Shown here one piece after another: positions 8,548-18,177 of a stretch of 64,000 bases of DNA. The position numbers and the translations under genes were made by a program. Location: contig NZ_JADFFK010000004.1 of the NCBI RefSeq assembly GCF_015223355.1, forward strand, positions 237,501-301,500, written 5' to 3'. This DNA comes from Salipiger mangrovisoli (GTDB lineage Bacteria > Pseudomonadota > Alphaproteobacteria > Rhodobacterales > Rhodobacteraceae). The notes beneath the pieces were generated by a model. That model did no database searches. It was not told the origin of the DNA and saw only the letters and a list, made by a program, of their open reading frames with translations. The stretch's first letter is position 1. The number at the start of each line of letters is the position of its first letter.

Positions 8548-8587
8548 TGCGCCTCCGGAGCTTGGCTCTCCGGGGGCGCATTTCTTT
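8548..8587 (+). terminator. Terminator of the VOC dioxygenase gene
   Basis: Thirteen-base stem (TGCGCCTCCGGAG with CTCCGGGGGCGCA, one G-U pair), 7-base loop, then TTTCTTT. Confidence 0.8.
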
Positions 8588-8719
8588 GCAGGGCAAGACA
8601 CGCACGTCCTTTCGCAGGCGCAGGCTGAGGGAGCCAAAGCCATCCTTGCAAGGGGAGAAAAGGGATGCGTGTCGAAAAGAAGTGATCCGAAAAAGCCGCT
8701 CGGCGTTTCGCCCTGCTGC

Positions 8720-8742
8720 CCGGGCCCGAATCTCGGGCCCGG
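8720..8742. repeat. Perfect 10-bp hairpin in a gene-poor gap
   Basis: CCGGGCCCGA, ATC, TCGGGCCCGG. The gap 8588-8841 has no supported gene; this hairpin is its only clear structure. No T-tract follows in either direction, so it is not a normal terminator. It may be a dispersed intergenic repeat. Confidence 0.45.
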
Positions 8743-8841
8743 ATCCTCTGCGGTCCTGCGGCGCGGCAGCCGCTGGGACCTGATCGCTCTCTAGGCGGGT
8801 GGGTGGCTCTCCTCGGTGGGAAGCGACCTGCCCTGGCCGCG

Positions 8842-9015
8842 TCAGCTGGCCTCGGCCGAGAGCCGACTAATCTCTTCCTTGATGCGAAGTTTCTGTTTTT
8901 TTAGGGCGGCGACGTGCAGGTCATCCACGCCCGGACTGCGCTGCATTTCTTCCACGGTCGTGGCGAGGTTTTGGTGCTTCTTCTTCAGTTCCTGCAGGTG
9001 AGAAGTTAAGCTCAT
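8842..9015 (-). CDS. DUF465 (YdcH-like) small coiled-coil protein
   Basis: 57 residues, starting MSLTSHLQELKKKHQ, highly charged and helical throughout with the family pattern of a basic first helix and a C-terminal LKKQKLRIKEEISRL. DUF465 proteins are 50-70 residues, widespread in alphaproteobacteria and of unknown function. The start at 9015 is preferred because AAAGGAGGA precedes it by 5 bases; a longer frame to 9075 lacks a ribosome site. Monocistronic as far as can be seen. Confidence 0.85.
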   Translation of the reverse strand: MSLTSHLQELKKKHQNLATTVEEMQRSPGVDDLHVAALKKQKLRIKEEISRLSAEAS

Positions 9016-9129
9016 TATGTCCTCCTTTTTTGCTTTGGGCAGGTACAGTGCAGCATAACTTTTACATTCTGTCACGCCGCACCCGCAGCATTGCTTTACG
9101 CAGGCTCAAGTCGATGCTCGGACTTTCGC

Positions 9130-9909
9130 TTACCCGTCAAAGATGATCGGTTTTCCGTCACGCAAGGCTGCTTTAACGACATTTGTATAATCCTCGCCGT
9201 CTTCAAGATGGGCCGCGCCAGCGTGAAGCACGAGCGGCGGGCAGAGGCGGAAAGCCGCCCGGCCGCCCTTGCGTCCGCGGGCGAGAATCAGCCGGGGCGC
9301 GCGGCCCACCCGCGGAGCCAGCGGCAGCACCTCGACAGAGCCCAGATGCATGCTCAGGGCCGCCAGCAGTTCGGGCAGCCTTTCCACGCGTTGCACGAAG
9401 GTGGCCGTGCCACGCGGCTTGAGGCGTTTCGCCGCAAGCGCGACCCAATCGGCCAGGGGAAGCGCCCCGGCCTGCGCAAGTTCGACGCCCGCGTCCAGCG
9501 CGGCGCTGCGCTTGCCCTGCTCGAAATACGGAGGGTTTGCGAGAACGTGATCGAAGGACCGCGCTTTCAGCTCGGCGGGCGGCCGTGCCAGGTCGGTTTC
9601 AAGGATTTCCCCCTGCAATCCGTTCTCGGCAATGTTACGGCGCGCGAGGGCGGCGTAGGCAGGCTGGAGCTCGACCCCCACCAAGCGCAGGTCGCCGACG
9701 CGCACACCAAGGCACACGAGAGCCGGAGCCGCGCCGCAGCCCAGCTCCAGGATGTCCTGCCCTGGACGCGCCTCGACGCTTGCCGCAAGCAATACGGGAT
9801 CCACGCCAGCCCTATATCCAAGACCCTGTTTTGGCTGCCATATTTTCGCAGACCCCCCAAGGAAATCGTCACGGCGCAGCGCCTCCTCGGCGAAGGGCTC
9901 GGCTCTCAC
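9130..9909 (-). CDS. tRNA1(Val) (adenine37-N6)-methyltransferase-like
   Basis: 259-residue class I SAM-dependent methyltransferase of the TrmN6/YfiC group. SAM loop LELGCGAAPALVCLG at about 54-68, acidic end of strand 2 GVELQP, and the N6-adenine catalytic motif NPPYF. E. coli TrmN6 methylates A37 of valine tRNA; other family members methylate protein or other RNA, so the substrate is by homology only. The GTG start overlaps the stop of the upstream DUF2007 gene by four bases (GTGA), indicating translational coupling. Confidence 0.82.
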   Translation of the reverse strand: MRAEPFAEEALRRDDFLGGSAKIWQPKQGLGYRAGVDPVLLAASVEARPGQDILELGCGAAPALVCLGVRVGDLRLVGVELQPAYAALARRNIAENGLQGEILETDLARPPAELKARSFDHVLANPPYFEQGKRSAALDAGVELAQAGALPLADWVALAAKRLKPRGTATFVQRVERLPELLAALSMHLGSVEVLPLAPRVGRAPRLILARGRKGGRAAFRLCPPLVLHAGAAHLEDGEDYTNVVKAALRDGKPIIFDG

Positions 9910-10127
9910 GACCCGGCCTCGAAGGAGACGCCGAAGTCGCGCAACACCCGCTGTGCCGCCTGCAAGTCCCCGCTGCGGACCATCAGCCTGCGCGGAAGGA
10001 TGCCGAGCGAGCCCTCGAGGACGCTCATATTTACGTCCAACTCAAAGCTGTCTATACCCTGCCCATCTAGGAGGGTCTTCGCCAGCGGGATCAGTGTGAT
10101 GTCGGTTGTGCGCAGAAGTTCTTCCAT
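9906..10127 (-). CDS. DUF2007 domain protein
   Basis: 73 residues, MEELLRTTDITLIPLAKTLL at the start, then a compact alpha/beta domain with RLMVRSGDLQAAQRVLRD. This matches the DUF2007 (putative signal-transducing) family, whose real role is unknown; members often sit next to a methyltransferase of the TrmN6 type, as here. The ATG at 10127 gives the family length; longer frames upstream run into the divergent ispB gene. Coupled to the downstream methyltransferase through a GTGA overlap. Confidence 0.8.
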   Translation of the reverse strand: MEELLRTTDITLIPLAKTLLDGQGIDSFELDVNMSVLEGSLGILPRRLMVRSGDLQAAQRVLRDFGVSFEAGS

Positions 10128-10181
10128 ACTGGGGATGTAAGGACAGGGCCCCGGCCTTGTCGAGCCTGTGACGGGGGTCTG

Positions 10182-11183
10182 ATGGGCTTGGATACGGCAA
10201 AAGCGAAACCGCACGATCGCCTGGCGACGATGCTGTCCGACGAGATGGGCGCGGTGAACGCGCTGATCCGCGAGCGCATGGCGTCGAAACACGCGCCGCG
10301 CATTCCTGAGGTGACCGCGCATCTGGTCGAAGCGGGCGGCAAGCGCCTGCGCCCGATGCTGACGCTCGCAGCGGCGAATATCTGTAATTACGACGGCCCC
10401 TTCCACGTGCATCTCGCCGCGACGGTGGAGTTCATCCACACCGCGACGCTGCTGCATGACGACGTGGTGGACGAGAGCGGGCAGCGCCGTGGCCGCCCCA
10501 CCGCCAACTTGCTGTGGGACAACAAGTCTTCAGTTCTGGTCGGCGACTACCTCTTTGCCCGCAGCTTCCAGCTGATGACCGAAACCGGCAACTTGCGGGT
10601 GCTCGAGATCCTGTCGAACGCCTCGGCCACCATCGCCGAGGGCGAGGTGCTGCAACTGACCGCGGCGCAGGACCTGCGCACGAGCGAGGACATCTACCTT
10701 CAGGTGGTGCGCGGCAAGACCGCCGCACTCTTCTCGGCGGCGACCGAGGTGGGCGGCGTGATCGCAGGGGCAGACCCGGCACAGGTGCAGGCCCTCTTCG
10801 ACTATGGTGACGCGCTCGGCATCGCCTTCCAGATCGCCGACGATCTGCTTGACTACATGGGCGACAGCTCGGCGACCGGCAAGAATGTCGGCGACGACTT
10901 CCGCGAGCGCAAGCTGACCCTGCCGGTGATCAAGGCCGTCGCCGCCGCCGACGCCGAAGAGCGCGCCTTCTGGCAGCGCACCATCGAGAAGGGCAAGCAG
11001 GAAGACGGCGATCTCGAGCACGCGCTCAAGCTGCTCAACAAGCACGGCGCGCTGGACGCCACCCGCGAAGACGCGCTCGGATGGTCGGAAAAGGCCAAGG
11101 CCTCGATGGCGCGGCTGCCGCAGTCCGAAGTGCGCGACGTGATGATCGAACTGGCTGATTTCGTGGTGGCGCGGCTCTACTGA
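10182..11183 (+). CDS. ispB: Polyprenyl diphosphate synthase (ubiquinone side chain)
   Basis: All-trans polyprenyl diphosphate synthase that extends farnesyl diphosphate with isopentenyl units to the octa- or decaprenyl tail of ubiquinone. 333 residues. Both Asp-rich motifs are intact: DDVVD at 93-97 (preceded by LLHDD) and DDLLD near 220 (FQIADDLLDYMG). GGKRLRPML is the substrate-binding segment. Rhodobacterales make ubiquinone-10, so decaprenyl is the likely product length, but that cannot be read from sequence. Divergent from the DUF2007 gene, and convergent with ispE, which supplies isoprenoid precursor. Confidence 0.93.
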   Translation: MGLDTAKAKPHDRLATMLSDEMGAVNALIRERMASKHAPRIPEVTAHLVEAGGKRLRPMLTLAAANICNYDGPFHVHLAATVEFIHTATLLHDDVVDESGQRRGRPTANLLWDNKSSVLVGDYLFARSFQLMTETGNLRVLEILSNASATIAEGEVLQLTAAQDLRTSEDIYLQVVRGKTAALFSAATEVGGVIAGADPAQVQALFDYGDALGIAFQIADDLLDYMGDSSATGKNVGDDFRERKLTLPVIKAVAAADAEERAFWQRTIEKGKQEDGDLEHALKLLNKHGALDATREDALGWSEKAKASMARLPQSEVRDVMIELADFVVARLY

Positions 11184-11193
11184 GCCCGCCTCC

Positions 11194-12078
11194 TCACCCC
11201 AGGCGCGGCATCGCTCGCGCCTGCTGATCCCCCAGAAGACCCTCGGCAATCCACCAGTCCGGTCGCGCGACGCGCAGCGCGGCAGCCGCTGCACCGGCGT
11301 CTGCCATCGTGGCGAAGAGGCCGAAGCAGGTCGCCCCGGATCCCGACATGCGTGCGAGGCGGCAGCCCGGCAGCGCCGCCAATTCCCCGAGAACCACCCC
11401 GATCATCGGCTCCAGCGCGCTTGCCGCCGGCTCCATGTCGTTGCGCATGTCCTTCAGCCAGGCAATCAGCACCTCTGCGTCGGGAAACTCCGGCAGCGGC
11501 TCGGGCATCGGGGGATTGTCGCGCGCTGTCAGGCTGCGGAAGATCCGAGGGGTCGAGACCGGCACGCGCGGATTGACCAGCACGGCGGGAAGCGGCGGCA
11601 GGTTGACCGGCTCCAGCCTTTCGCCGATGCCGCGCACCCGGACAGGGCGAGACGCAAGACACATGGGCACGTCAGCCCCGAGCGCGAGAAGCGCGGTCCC
11701 TGCCCGCGCCAGACCGCCTTCGTCCAGCGCCCCGGCTGCGGCCAGCATGGCCCGCGCCGTCGCCGCCGCATCGGCCGAACCGCCACCAATGCCCGAGGCG
11801 ACCGGCAGCAGCTTTTCCAGCGCGATCGCGGCCCCCTGCCCGTCGCCCACCATCGCGGCGGCGCGCAGCGCGAGATTGTCCCCGTCGGCGGGCAGCCCTG
11901 CGGCCTCCGGTCCCTCGAGACTCAGCGACAGCTCCGCCGCGGGCACGAGGCGCAATACATCGCCCACCGGCGCGAAGACGACCAGCGAGTCGAGGAGGTG
12001 ATACCCATCGTCGCGCTGGCCGGTGATGTGCAGGGTCAGATTGATCTTCGCCGGGGCGAAGACGTCAGTCGGCGTCAT
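11194..12078 (-). CDS. ispE: 4-diphosphocytidyl-2-C-methyl-D-erythritol kinase
   Basis: Phosphorylates CDP-ME in the non-mevalonate (MEP) pathway to isopentenyl diphosphate. 294 residues, GHMP kinase fold: N-terminal [12 protein letters not shown] with catalytic Lys, GYHLL, the ATP loop [16 protein letters not shown] and C-terminal [13 protein letters not shown]. The gene starts 14 bases inside the end of the upstream TPR gene, so the pair is co-transcribed. It faces ispB tail to tail with only ten bases between stop codons. Confidence 0.95.
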   Translation of the reverse strand: MTPTDVFAPAKINLTLHITGQRDDGYHLLDSLVVFAPVGDVLRLVPAAELSLSLEGPEAAGLPADGDNLALRAAAMVGDGQGAAIALEKLLPVASGIGGGSADAAATARAMLAAAGALDEGGLARAGTALLALGADVPMCLASRPVRVRGIGERLEPVNLPPLPAVLVNPRVPVSTPRIFRSLTARDNPPMPEPLPEFPDAEVLIAWLKDMRNDMEPAASALEPMIGVVLGELAALPGCRLARMSGSGATCFGLFATMADAGAAAAALRVARPDWWIAEGLLGDQQARAMPRLG

Positions 12079-13786
12079 GCGCCACCTTCAACGGCGGCCG
12101 GCCCTCCTCGGCCAGAACCGTGTCCAGCCCGACCGCCAGCTTGCGGCGGATGCGCTCGGGATCGACATCATCCGAGGCGTCCTCCCAGCCGACGAAAGAC
12201 AGCGCGCGCTGCCATTGGAAGCGCGCCTCGACCTTGCGGCCCACGGCCCAATAGACGTCGCCCAGGTGATCGTTGACCACCGGGTCCACCGCCATCAGCT
12301 CGGCGGCGCGTTCCATGTGGCCCACCGCCTCGTCGTAGCGGCCGAGGCGATAAAGCGCCCAGCCAAGGCTGTCGACGATGTAACCGCTCTGCGGCTCCGC
12401 CTCGACCGCACGCTCGATCATCTCCAGCGCCTCGTCGAGGTTCACGTGGTGCTCGACCATGGAATAGCCAAGGTAGTTCAGCACCTGCGGCTGGTCCGGA
12501 GCGAACTCGAGCGCCGCGCGGAAGTCCGTCTCCGCGGCCTCCCAGTCGCCATCGCGTTCCTTGCAGATACCGCGGGCGTAATAGAGGAACCATTGCGCCG
12601 GATCAGGTTCCCCAAAGGTGGCAAGCGCGCGATCATAGGCCTCGATCGCCTCGCCGTAGCGTTCGAGCTGGCGCATCAGGTCGCCGAGAGCGGATTGCAC
12701 CGCTGGCAGGTTGCCATGCGTGTCGGCGAGCTGTTCCAGAACCTCGACGGCCGCGTCCATCTTCCCCTCGGCGCGCAACGCGTCGGAGCGGCCCAGTTCC
12801 GCCACGTGGAAGGCGGCATCGTCGCGCGGCACGCGGCGGTAGGTGGCGGCGGCGAGCTCGTACTGGCCCATCTTCTCGAGCAATTCACCCGCCATCAGCA
12901 GCGCGCCGACATGGTCGGGGCGCAGGTACTCCGCCACACGCACGTGCAGCAGCGTGTAATCTTCGGCGGACTCACTGGCGAGCGCACCGGCGATGGTGAA
13001 GAAGACCTCGGCGATACCGTCCCGTGCAGAGGTCACGATGTCGAAAGGCAGCGTCTCTCCCGCGTCGAGCTTTCCGCGCAGCTCCGTCATGCCCGGATCG
13101 AGTTGCGGCCCGAAGGCGTCGTCGATCAGCGCCACCGCATCGGCCTGCCGGTCGATCTGCGACAGGATCTCGATCCGCGCCAGCACGGCCCGGCGGGTCA
13201 TCTGCATGGCTCCGGCTGCGGGCTCGGAGAAGATCGCCTCGGCCCCCTCGAAATCCCCGACCGAGGCCAGGGCCATCGCCTTGTGATAGGCCGCGAACCC
13301 GGCAAGCCCGCGTTCCTTGGCGACAGCGTCGAAGGACGTCAGCGCGGTGCTCACGTCACCCCGGCCAAGCTCGGCCCAGGCCTTCAGCAGGCCATCGATC
13401 AGCGGCCCGGCAGAGCGGTCTTCCTCGACGCGCTTCAGCAGCTCAGCGTAATCCTCGGCGCGCGCCAGCACGGCGATCTCGGCAAGCTGGCCGATCTGGC
13501 TCGTGTGTCCCAGCGCAGTCAGCCGTTCGGCCAATGCCTCGGCCCGCACGAAATCGCCAAGACCGATGTTCGACAGGGCGGCGCGCTCGAGCAGGTCGGC
13601 ATTTTCCGGGTCGTGCTTGACCGCTTCGCCGTAGTAGAGCGCCGCCGCCTTGAAGTCGCCCTCGAAGCTGGCCTGCCGTGCCGCGAGATAGTCGCCCGAA
13701 AGGCTTTCGGCGGACGCCGCCCCTGCCGCCATGAGCGCAAGTGCGAGCACCGTGCCGCGAAGTGTCCCGTATGCCTTGCCCGACAT
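12065..13786 (-). CDS. Secreted tetratricopeptide-repeat protein
   Basis: 573 residues. N-terminal signal peptide ([20 protein letters not shown], cleavage probably after AAGAASA). The rest is a chain of TPR/alpha-alpha repeats, e.g. [20 protein letters not shown] near the start and [20 protein letters not shown] plus [20 protein letters not shown] near the end. This pattern is common in Rhodobacterales periplasmic or outer-membrane-linked TPR proteins found upstream of ispE; no function is established. Start at 13786 has CAGGAGG 6 bases upstream and gives a clean signal peptide; a longer frame starts in the upstream gap. Overlaps ispE by 14 bases. Confidence 0.85.
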   Translation of the reverse strand: MSGKAYGTLRGTVLALALMAAGAASAESLSGDYLAARQASFEGDFKAAALYYGEAVKHDPENADLLERAALSNIGLGDFVRAEALAERLTALGHTSQIGQLAEIAVLARAEDYAELLKRVEEDRSAGPLIDGLLKAWAELGRGDVSTALTSFDAVAKERGLAGFAAYHKAMALASVGDFEGAEAIFSEPAAGAMQMTRRAVLARIEILSQIDRQADAVALIDDAFGPQLDPGMTELRGKLDAGETLPFDIVTSARDGIAEVFFTIAGALASESAEDYTLLHVRVAEYLRPDHVGALLMAGELLEKMGQYELAAATYRRVPRDDAAFHVAELGRSDALRAEGKMDAAVEVLEQLADTHGNLPAVQSALGDLMRQLERYGEAIEAYDRALATFGEPDPAQWFLYYARGICKERDGDWEAAETDFRAALEFAPDQPQVLNYLGYSMVEHHVNLDEALEMIERAVEAEPQSGYIVDSLGWALYRLGRYDEAVGHMERAAELMAVDPVVNDHLGDVYWAVGRKVEARFQWQRALSFVGWEDASDDVDPERIRRKLAVGLDTVLAEEGRPPLKVAHDAD

Positions 13787-13950
13787 GCCGCCTCCTGTTG
13801 TCTGCTTGGGGCAAAGACTAGACCGCGCCGCCCCCCGGCGCAATCCAGCCACCGTTCACGCGAAGGCGAGCGCGAGAGCCTGCCGAGGACCGGCCCACCT
13901 GGTGCAAGATCTTTTGGCTCTTTTGGCTGAGGCTGGCTGAGGCACTTTAG

Positions 13951-13963
13951 TTTGCAATGCAAA
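13951..13963. promoter_or_regulatory. Palindrome upstream of the MarR/FUSC genes
   Basis: TTTGCA-A-TGCAAA is a perfect 13-base palindrome. It overlaps a possible -35 (TTGCAA) whose -10 (TATACA, 13973-13978) is 15 bases away. Good candidate for the autoregulatory operator of the MarR protein that follows. Confidence 0.5.
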
Positions 13964-13986
13964 TCATTTTAATATACATCATTTCG

Positions 13987-14448
13987 ATGACCCAGATATC
14001 CTCTCCCCGAAACCGCTTCGGCTTCGCCTTCGTCACGCTCGCACGGCAGTGGCACCGCGTGGTCGACAAGCGACTGGCTGAAGCCGGGCTGACAGATGCC
14101 ACCTGGCGTCCGCTCGTGCATCTTGCCGAGGGCGGCGATGGCATCAGCCAGCGCGACCTCGCGGCGCGGATCGGGCTCGATACCTCGACGCTGGTGCGCC
14201 TCCTCGACCTGCTGGAATCGCGCGGCCTGGTCGAACGGCGGATCGATCCCTCCGATCGCCGCGCGCGCCGCATCCACCTGACGGGCGACGGCCGGACCGA
14301 GCTTGCCAATATCCGCGCCATGCTGCTGGAGGCCGAGCGCGACCTGCTTGCGGACCTCGGCGATGACGAGCTTGCCGCGATGCTCGACGGCTTCGCGCGC
14401 ATGGCCGCCCGCGCTGAGGCCACGCTGAGCGAAGAGGTTTCTGCATGA
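13987..14448 (+). CDS. MarR-family transcriptional regulator
   Basis: 153 residues with a winged helix: DLAARIGLDTSTLVRLLDLL as helix-turn-helix and GLVERRIDPSDRRARRI as the wing with the conserved D-R-R. MarR proteins typically repress a neighbouring efflux gene and release DNA on binding phenolic or aromatic compounds. The following transporter gene starts inside its stop codon (ATGA), so the pair is coupled. I chose the ATG at 13987 because the in-frame ATG at 13957 falls inside the operator palindrome and has no ribosome site; the resulting transcript would have almost no leader. Confidence 0.85.
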   Translation: MTQISSPRNRFGFAFVTLARQWHRVVDKRLAEAGLTDATWRPLVHLAEGGDGISQRDLAARIGLDTSTLVRLLDLLESRGLVERRIDPSDRRARRIHLTGDGRTELANIRAMLLEAERDLLADLGDDELAAMLDGFARMAARAEATLSEEVSA

Positions 14449-16301
14449 ACGCCCGGCTCGCTTCATTCGGCTTCACCCCCGCAAGGCTCGCCTTCGCGCT
14501 GCGCACCGGCCTTGCCGCCTGCGTTGCGCTGATCGTGGCCTGGCTGCTTGGGCTTGAGCATCCGCAATGGGCCGGGATGACCGTCTGGGCCGCCTCGCAA
14601 CCGGTACGCGGCCAGCTTCTGGAAAAGGGTCTCTTTCGGTTCGCGGGCACGGTGATCGGCACCATTGCAGGGGTCGGGCTGATCCTGCTTCTGCAAGTGC
14701 ACCCGGCGCTGCTGGTGGTCGGCCTTGCGCTCTGGGTGGGCCTTTGCACCGGGCTGGCCAACCTGCTGCGTGGCTTCGTGGCCTATGGCACGGTGCTGGC
14801 GGGATACACCGCCGCGATGGTGGCCCTGCTCGACGTCGGCCACCCCGAGAACGTGCTGACGCTTGGCGCGGATCGGATGGCGACGGTGCTGGTGGGGGTG
14901 CTGGCGGCGTTGCTGGTGGGCTGGCTCTTTGCCCCCGCTGCCGACGGCACCGCCCTGCGCGTCCGGATCCGCGGCATCCTCGCCGATCTCTGCGACCAGC
15001 TTGCCGCCACCCCCGCCGACCCCGAGGCCGCGCGTCAGCTGATCTCTGCCATGGCCAGCACCGAGGAGTCGCTCGACCCCCATGCCGCCGGTTCGCTGCG
15101 CTCGCACCGCGAGACCCGCGCCAGCCGCGCGCTTCTGTCCACCGCGCTTTCGGTGCTGCTCTGGCGACGCGGCCGCGACGGTGCCGCGCTCCCGGAACCT
15201 GCCCGGCTTGCCGTGACCGCGGCCGCCGTCGCCCTGCGCGCCGGGGACAGCGCCGCGGCACAGGAGGCCCTCGCTCGCGCGGCGGCATTGCCCGGTCTGC
15301 ACGAGACCCTCGGCCCGTTGGTATCGACGCTCGCCCGCTGGCGCGCGCCCGAGAACCGCACCGCCCCCGGCGCCGAGCCCGCGGTTCCCGTCGTGCTCCA
15401 CCGCGACTGGATCGGCGCACGGGAAGCGGCGATCCGCGCCACCGGCGCGCTGCTGATCTTCGGCGCGCTCTGGCAGATCACCGGGTTTGCGGCCGGGGCG
15501 TTCCTGCTGCTCGGCATGTCGATCATGATCTCGATCTTCTCCACTTTCGAAAACCCGATTGCCATGCTGCCCTTCGCCTTCCTTGGGCAACTCATGGGCG
15601 CGGGCACGGCCCTGGCGATCCGCTGGCTGCTTTGGCCGCAGGCCGGGTCGGAATGGCAGCTGGTGGCGATGGTTCTGCCGTTTGTCTTCCTCGGCGCGCT
15701 TCTCGCGGGGCACGACAGGGGCATGAAGGTCAGTTTCGACTACAACATGGTGATGCTTCTGCTGCTGCAACCGGCGCTGCCCCTCACAGGCGATGTCGGC
15801 ACCTCGATGCTGATGGGACTGGCGGTGGTCGCCGCCCCCCTGGCGGCGCTGCTGGCCTACCGCTCGGTCTATCCACCAACCCTGCGCCGCAAGCAGGTGA
15901 CGCTGGCGAAGATGATGCTGCACGACGTGGCCGCGCTGGCCGGCGACGCGCAGGCCCTTGCGCACCGCGCGATCTGGCGGGCGCGGCTCTACCATCGGAT
16001 GCTGAGGATGTTCCGGCTGACCGAACGCTCGTCGCGGGCACAGCGCGCTGCGCTGGACAGCGGGCTGGCGCTGCTCGATCTTGGCCATGCGACGATGCGG
16101 GCGCATGAGATGCTCGCCGCGCCGGACACTCCGGCCGCCGAGCGCCGTGCCCTGAGGGCCGCACTGGCGCGCCTTGAGCGGATCGGCGAAACGCCGGGCC
16201 GGGCCGAAGGCGCGCTCAGCCGTCTCGCCCGCCGCGCGGCCGGCCCGGACGCCGAGGTCTTCCGCCACGCCGCCCGCAGCGCCGCCTCGCTGGCGGGGTG
16301 A
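14445..16301 (+). CDS. FUSC-family (AaeB-like) inner membrane exporter
   Basis: 618 residues. Two clusters of hydrophobic segments (about residues 12-165 and 335-480), each followed by a cytoplasmic soluble region, the layout of the fusaric-acid-resistance/AaeB family. Conserved opening seen as LRTGLAACVALIVAWLLGLE, HPQWAGMTVWAASQPVRGQL. AaeB-type proteins export aromatic carboxylic acids, usually with a membrane-fusion partner; none is encoded next to it here. Its ATG overlaps the MarR stop (ATGA), which suggests MarR-controlled expression. Substrate unknown. Confidence 0.85.
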   Translation: MNARLASFGFTPARLAFALRTGLAACVALIVAWLLGLEHPQWAGMTVWAASQPVRGQLLEKGLFRFAGTVIGTIAGVGLILLLQVHPALLVVGLALWVGLCTGLANLLRGFVAYGTVLAGYTAAMVALLDVGHPENVLTLGADRMATVLVGVLAALLVGWLFAPAADGTALRVRIRGILADLCDQLAATPADPEAARQLISAMASTEESLDPHAAGSLRSHRETRASRALLSTALSVLLWRRGRDGAALPEPARLAVTAAAVALRAGDSAAAQEALARAAALPGLHETLGPLVSTLARWRAPENRTAPGAEPAVPVVLHRDWIGAREAAIRATGALLIFGALWQITGFAAGAFLLLGMSIMISIFSTFENPIAMLPFAFLGQLMGAGTALAIRWLLWPQAGSEWQLVAMVLPFVFLGALLAGHDRGMKVSFDYNMVMLLLLQPALPLTGDVGTSMLMGLAVVAAPLAALLAYRSVYPPTLRRKQVTLAKMMLHDVAALAGDAQALAHRAIWRARLYHRMLRMFRLTERSSRAQRAALDSGLALLDLGHATMRAHEMLAAPDTPAAERRALRAALARLERIGETPGRAEGALSRLARRAAGPDAEVFRHAARSAASLAG

Positions 16302-16310
16302 CCGGCCCGA

Positions 16311-17267
16311 TCAGACCTGCCGCAGCCAGCGGTGCGCGAGCGCCATTTTCTCGCGTACCGGCTGGGTCAACACGAAGGGATAGAGGTCTGGCAGGTCGAG
16401 CGCCCGGTTCACGTGGTTCACCGCGATGGACAGGTGCACGGCCCGGCTGATCAGCGCCTCGGTGTCGGCCTCTCGATAGGGGTCATAGCCCTCGCCGGGG
16501 ATCTCCGGCAGGCGCAGCCCGCTGGCCACGCCGCTGTCGAGCATCGAGACGAGGTGCTGGAGATGCGCCAGCGTCTCGGCCCAGTCCTCGTGCGGGTGAG
16601 CGGTGGCATAGGTGGTAATGTATTGCTCGCCCGGCTCCATCGGCGCGTCGTAGTGCCGTTGCAGGGCTTCCGCGTAATCGGAACGCTCGTCGCCGAACAG
16701 CGAGCGGAAATCCGCAAGGAACTCTGGCAACTCGGCCAGCCGCAGGAACAGGAAATGCGCCATCTCGTGCCGCATGTGGCCAAGCATGGTGCGGTAAAGC
16801 TCGTCGAACTGCTCCTGCCGTTCGGCCAGCACGGCGCCGCTCGCCTCGGACACGTTGATGGTGATGACACCATCGGCGTGTCCCATGATCACGTCCGCCT
16901 CGCCATGAAGTGTCTCTTCCGACAGCATGCGGAACACCGGGCGCGCACCCGGATCAGCGGGTGTGAACCAGCCCCAGCGGGCCAGTTCGGCGAGCATCCG
17001 CCGCTTGGCCAGCTCGCTGTGCTCCCAAAGCGGCAGGTTCTGCTCGGCACGCAGGTCGGGAACGGTTTCGGTCATGGCGCAGGCGCGGCAGAGTCCACCC
17101 TGCTCGGCCACCCAGTTGCAGGCGATGTCATCGCGGTTGGCGCAATGCGCGGCCCCCGCCACCATCGCCTGCGCGTCGGGATCGAAACTGACCTCCTGCC
17201 CGCATCCGCAGGCAAGGTTGTGGAAATAGACCGGGCTGGCGCAAGCGGGGCAGCGGAAGATTTGCAT
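16311..17267 (-). CDS. Zinc-ribbon putative metallopeptidase
   Basis: 318 residues. An N-terminal zinc ribbon (CPACASPVYFHNLACGCGQ) is followed by a domain with HEMAH, an HExxH zinc-protease motif, in LGHMRHEMAHFLFLRLAEL. This arrangement corresponds to a widespread uncharacterised family annotated putative zinc-binding metallopeptidase (DUF2248-type). Enzymatic activity is predicted, not shown. The ATG at 17267 has GAGG 6-9 bases upstream; alternative starts at 17279 and further upstream lack one. Convergent with the FUSC gene, ten bases apart. No neighbour hints at a substrate. Confidence 0.8.
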   Translation of the reverse strand: MQIFRCPACASPVYFHNLACGCGQEVSFDPDAQAMVAGAAHCANRDDIACNWVAEQGGLCRACAMTETVPDLRAEQNLPLWEHSELAKRRMLAELARWGWFTPADPGARPVFRMLSEETLHGEADVIMGHADGVITINVSEASGAVLAERQEQFDELYRTMLGHMRHEMAHFLFLRLAELPEFLADFRSLFGDERSDYAEALQRHYDAPMEPGEQYITTYATAHPHEDWAETLAHLQHLVSMLDSGVASGLRLPEIPGEGYDPYREADTEALISRAVHLSIAVNHVNRALDLPDLYPFVLTQPVREKMALAHRWLRQV

Positions 17268-17460
17268 CGAGAGCCTCATGTGCTGGACACGGGTCGGTAA
17301 CTTCGCAAGACGGGCAGACGTTCCCGACGCCAATGAAGCCGCAAGGGACGACGCATGGGAAGCGCCTTGCATGAAGGACTGATGACAGGTCGCTTCGCGC
17401 GGGCTCGCCGGTCAGAGGCCGCCAGCCCGCGGCCCACGCGGTCTCGCGGGTGAATCACCC

Positions 17461-17489
17461 TTGCGAAATCCGTCACGGGCACGTATATG
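17461..17489 (+). promoter_or_regulatory. Promoter of the rimP-nusA-infB operon
   Basis: TTGCGA, 17 bases, TATATG, 100 bases upstream of rimP. The gap 17268-17588 otherwise holds no supported gene; small open frames in it lack ribosome sites and similarity I recognise. Confidence 0.6.
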
Positions 17490-17588
17490 CCCCTTCAACA
17501 GCGGCGCGTCGGTCCTGCACCGAAGCTCCACCGGGAAACATCGACGGGCCGCGCGCCCGTATTTTTGTTTCCGAAGGAGTCGGAGAAA

Positions 17589-18173
17589 ATGACCGACCTC
17601 ATCGCCAAGTCCTCGCTCGACAAGCGCCTCGCCGAGATCATCGGCCCCGTCATCGAAGACATGGGGTTCGAACTCGTGCGCATTCGCCTGATGGGCGGCA
17701 AGACCGCGACCCTGCAGATCATGGCCGAACGCCCCGAAGGCGGCATCGAAGTCGATGAATGCGCCAATATCTCCACGGCAGTGTCTGCCGTGCTCGACGT
17801 CGAGGATCCGATCATCGACGCCTATACGCTCGAGGTTTCCTCGCCCGGCATCGACCGCCCGCTCACGCGCCTCAAGGACTTCGAGACCTTCGAGGGCTAC
17901 GAGGTAAAGATCGAGACCTCCGAGATGATCGACGGCCGCAAGCGCTGGCGCGGCGTCGTCGCGGGTGTCGAAGGTGACGAGGTACTGCTCAACATCGAGG
18001 AAGGCGGCGAGGAGCAGACCATCGGCCTGCAATTCGACTGGCTGTCGGACGCCAAGCTGGTGCTCACCGACGATCTGATCCGAGACATGCTCCGCGCCCG
18101 CAAGGCGCAGGAAGTGGACGAAACCAAATTCGACGACATCGAGGCCGACGACGCGGCCGCTCAGGAGGACTAA
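17589..18173 (+). CDS. rimP: Ribosome maturation factor RimP
   Basis: Needed for late assembly of the 30S subunit. 194 residues, with the N-terminal alpha/beta domain ([20 protein letters not shown]), the central [17 protein letters not shown] signature and a C-terminal Sm-like barrel ([20 protein letters not shown]). The start at 17589 is supported by GAAGGAG 11-17 bases upstream; a 34-codon upstream extension is not. First gene of the classic operon rimP-nusA-ylxR-infB, four bases before nusA. Confidence 0.96.
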   Translation: MTDLIAKSSLDKRLAEIIGPVIEDMGFELVRIRLMGGKTATLQIMAERPEGGIEVDECANISTAVSAVLDVEDPIIDAYTLEVSSPGIDRPLTRLKDFETFEGYEVKIETSEMIDGRKRWRGVVAGVEGDEVLLNIEEGGEEQTIGLQFDWLSDAKLVLTDDLIRDMLRARKAQEVDETKFDDIEADDAAAQED

Positions 18174-18177
18174 GACC

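Noticed and set aside
12023..13930. Plus-strand frame opposite the TPR gene
   Set aside because: His/Arg/Asp-rich shadow; the signal peptide and TPR repeats on the minus strand are clear.
17268..17588. Possible tRNA or small gene upstream of rimP
   Set aside because: No cloverleaf, no CCA end and no supported open frame; only the operon promoter is convincing.
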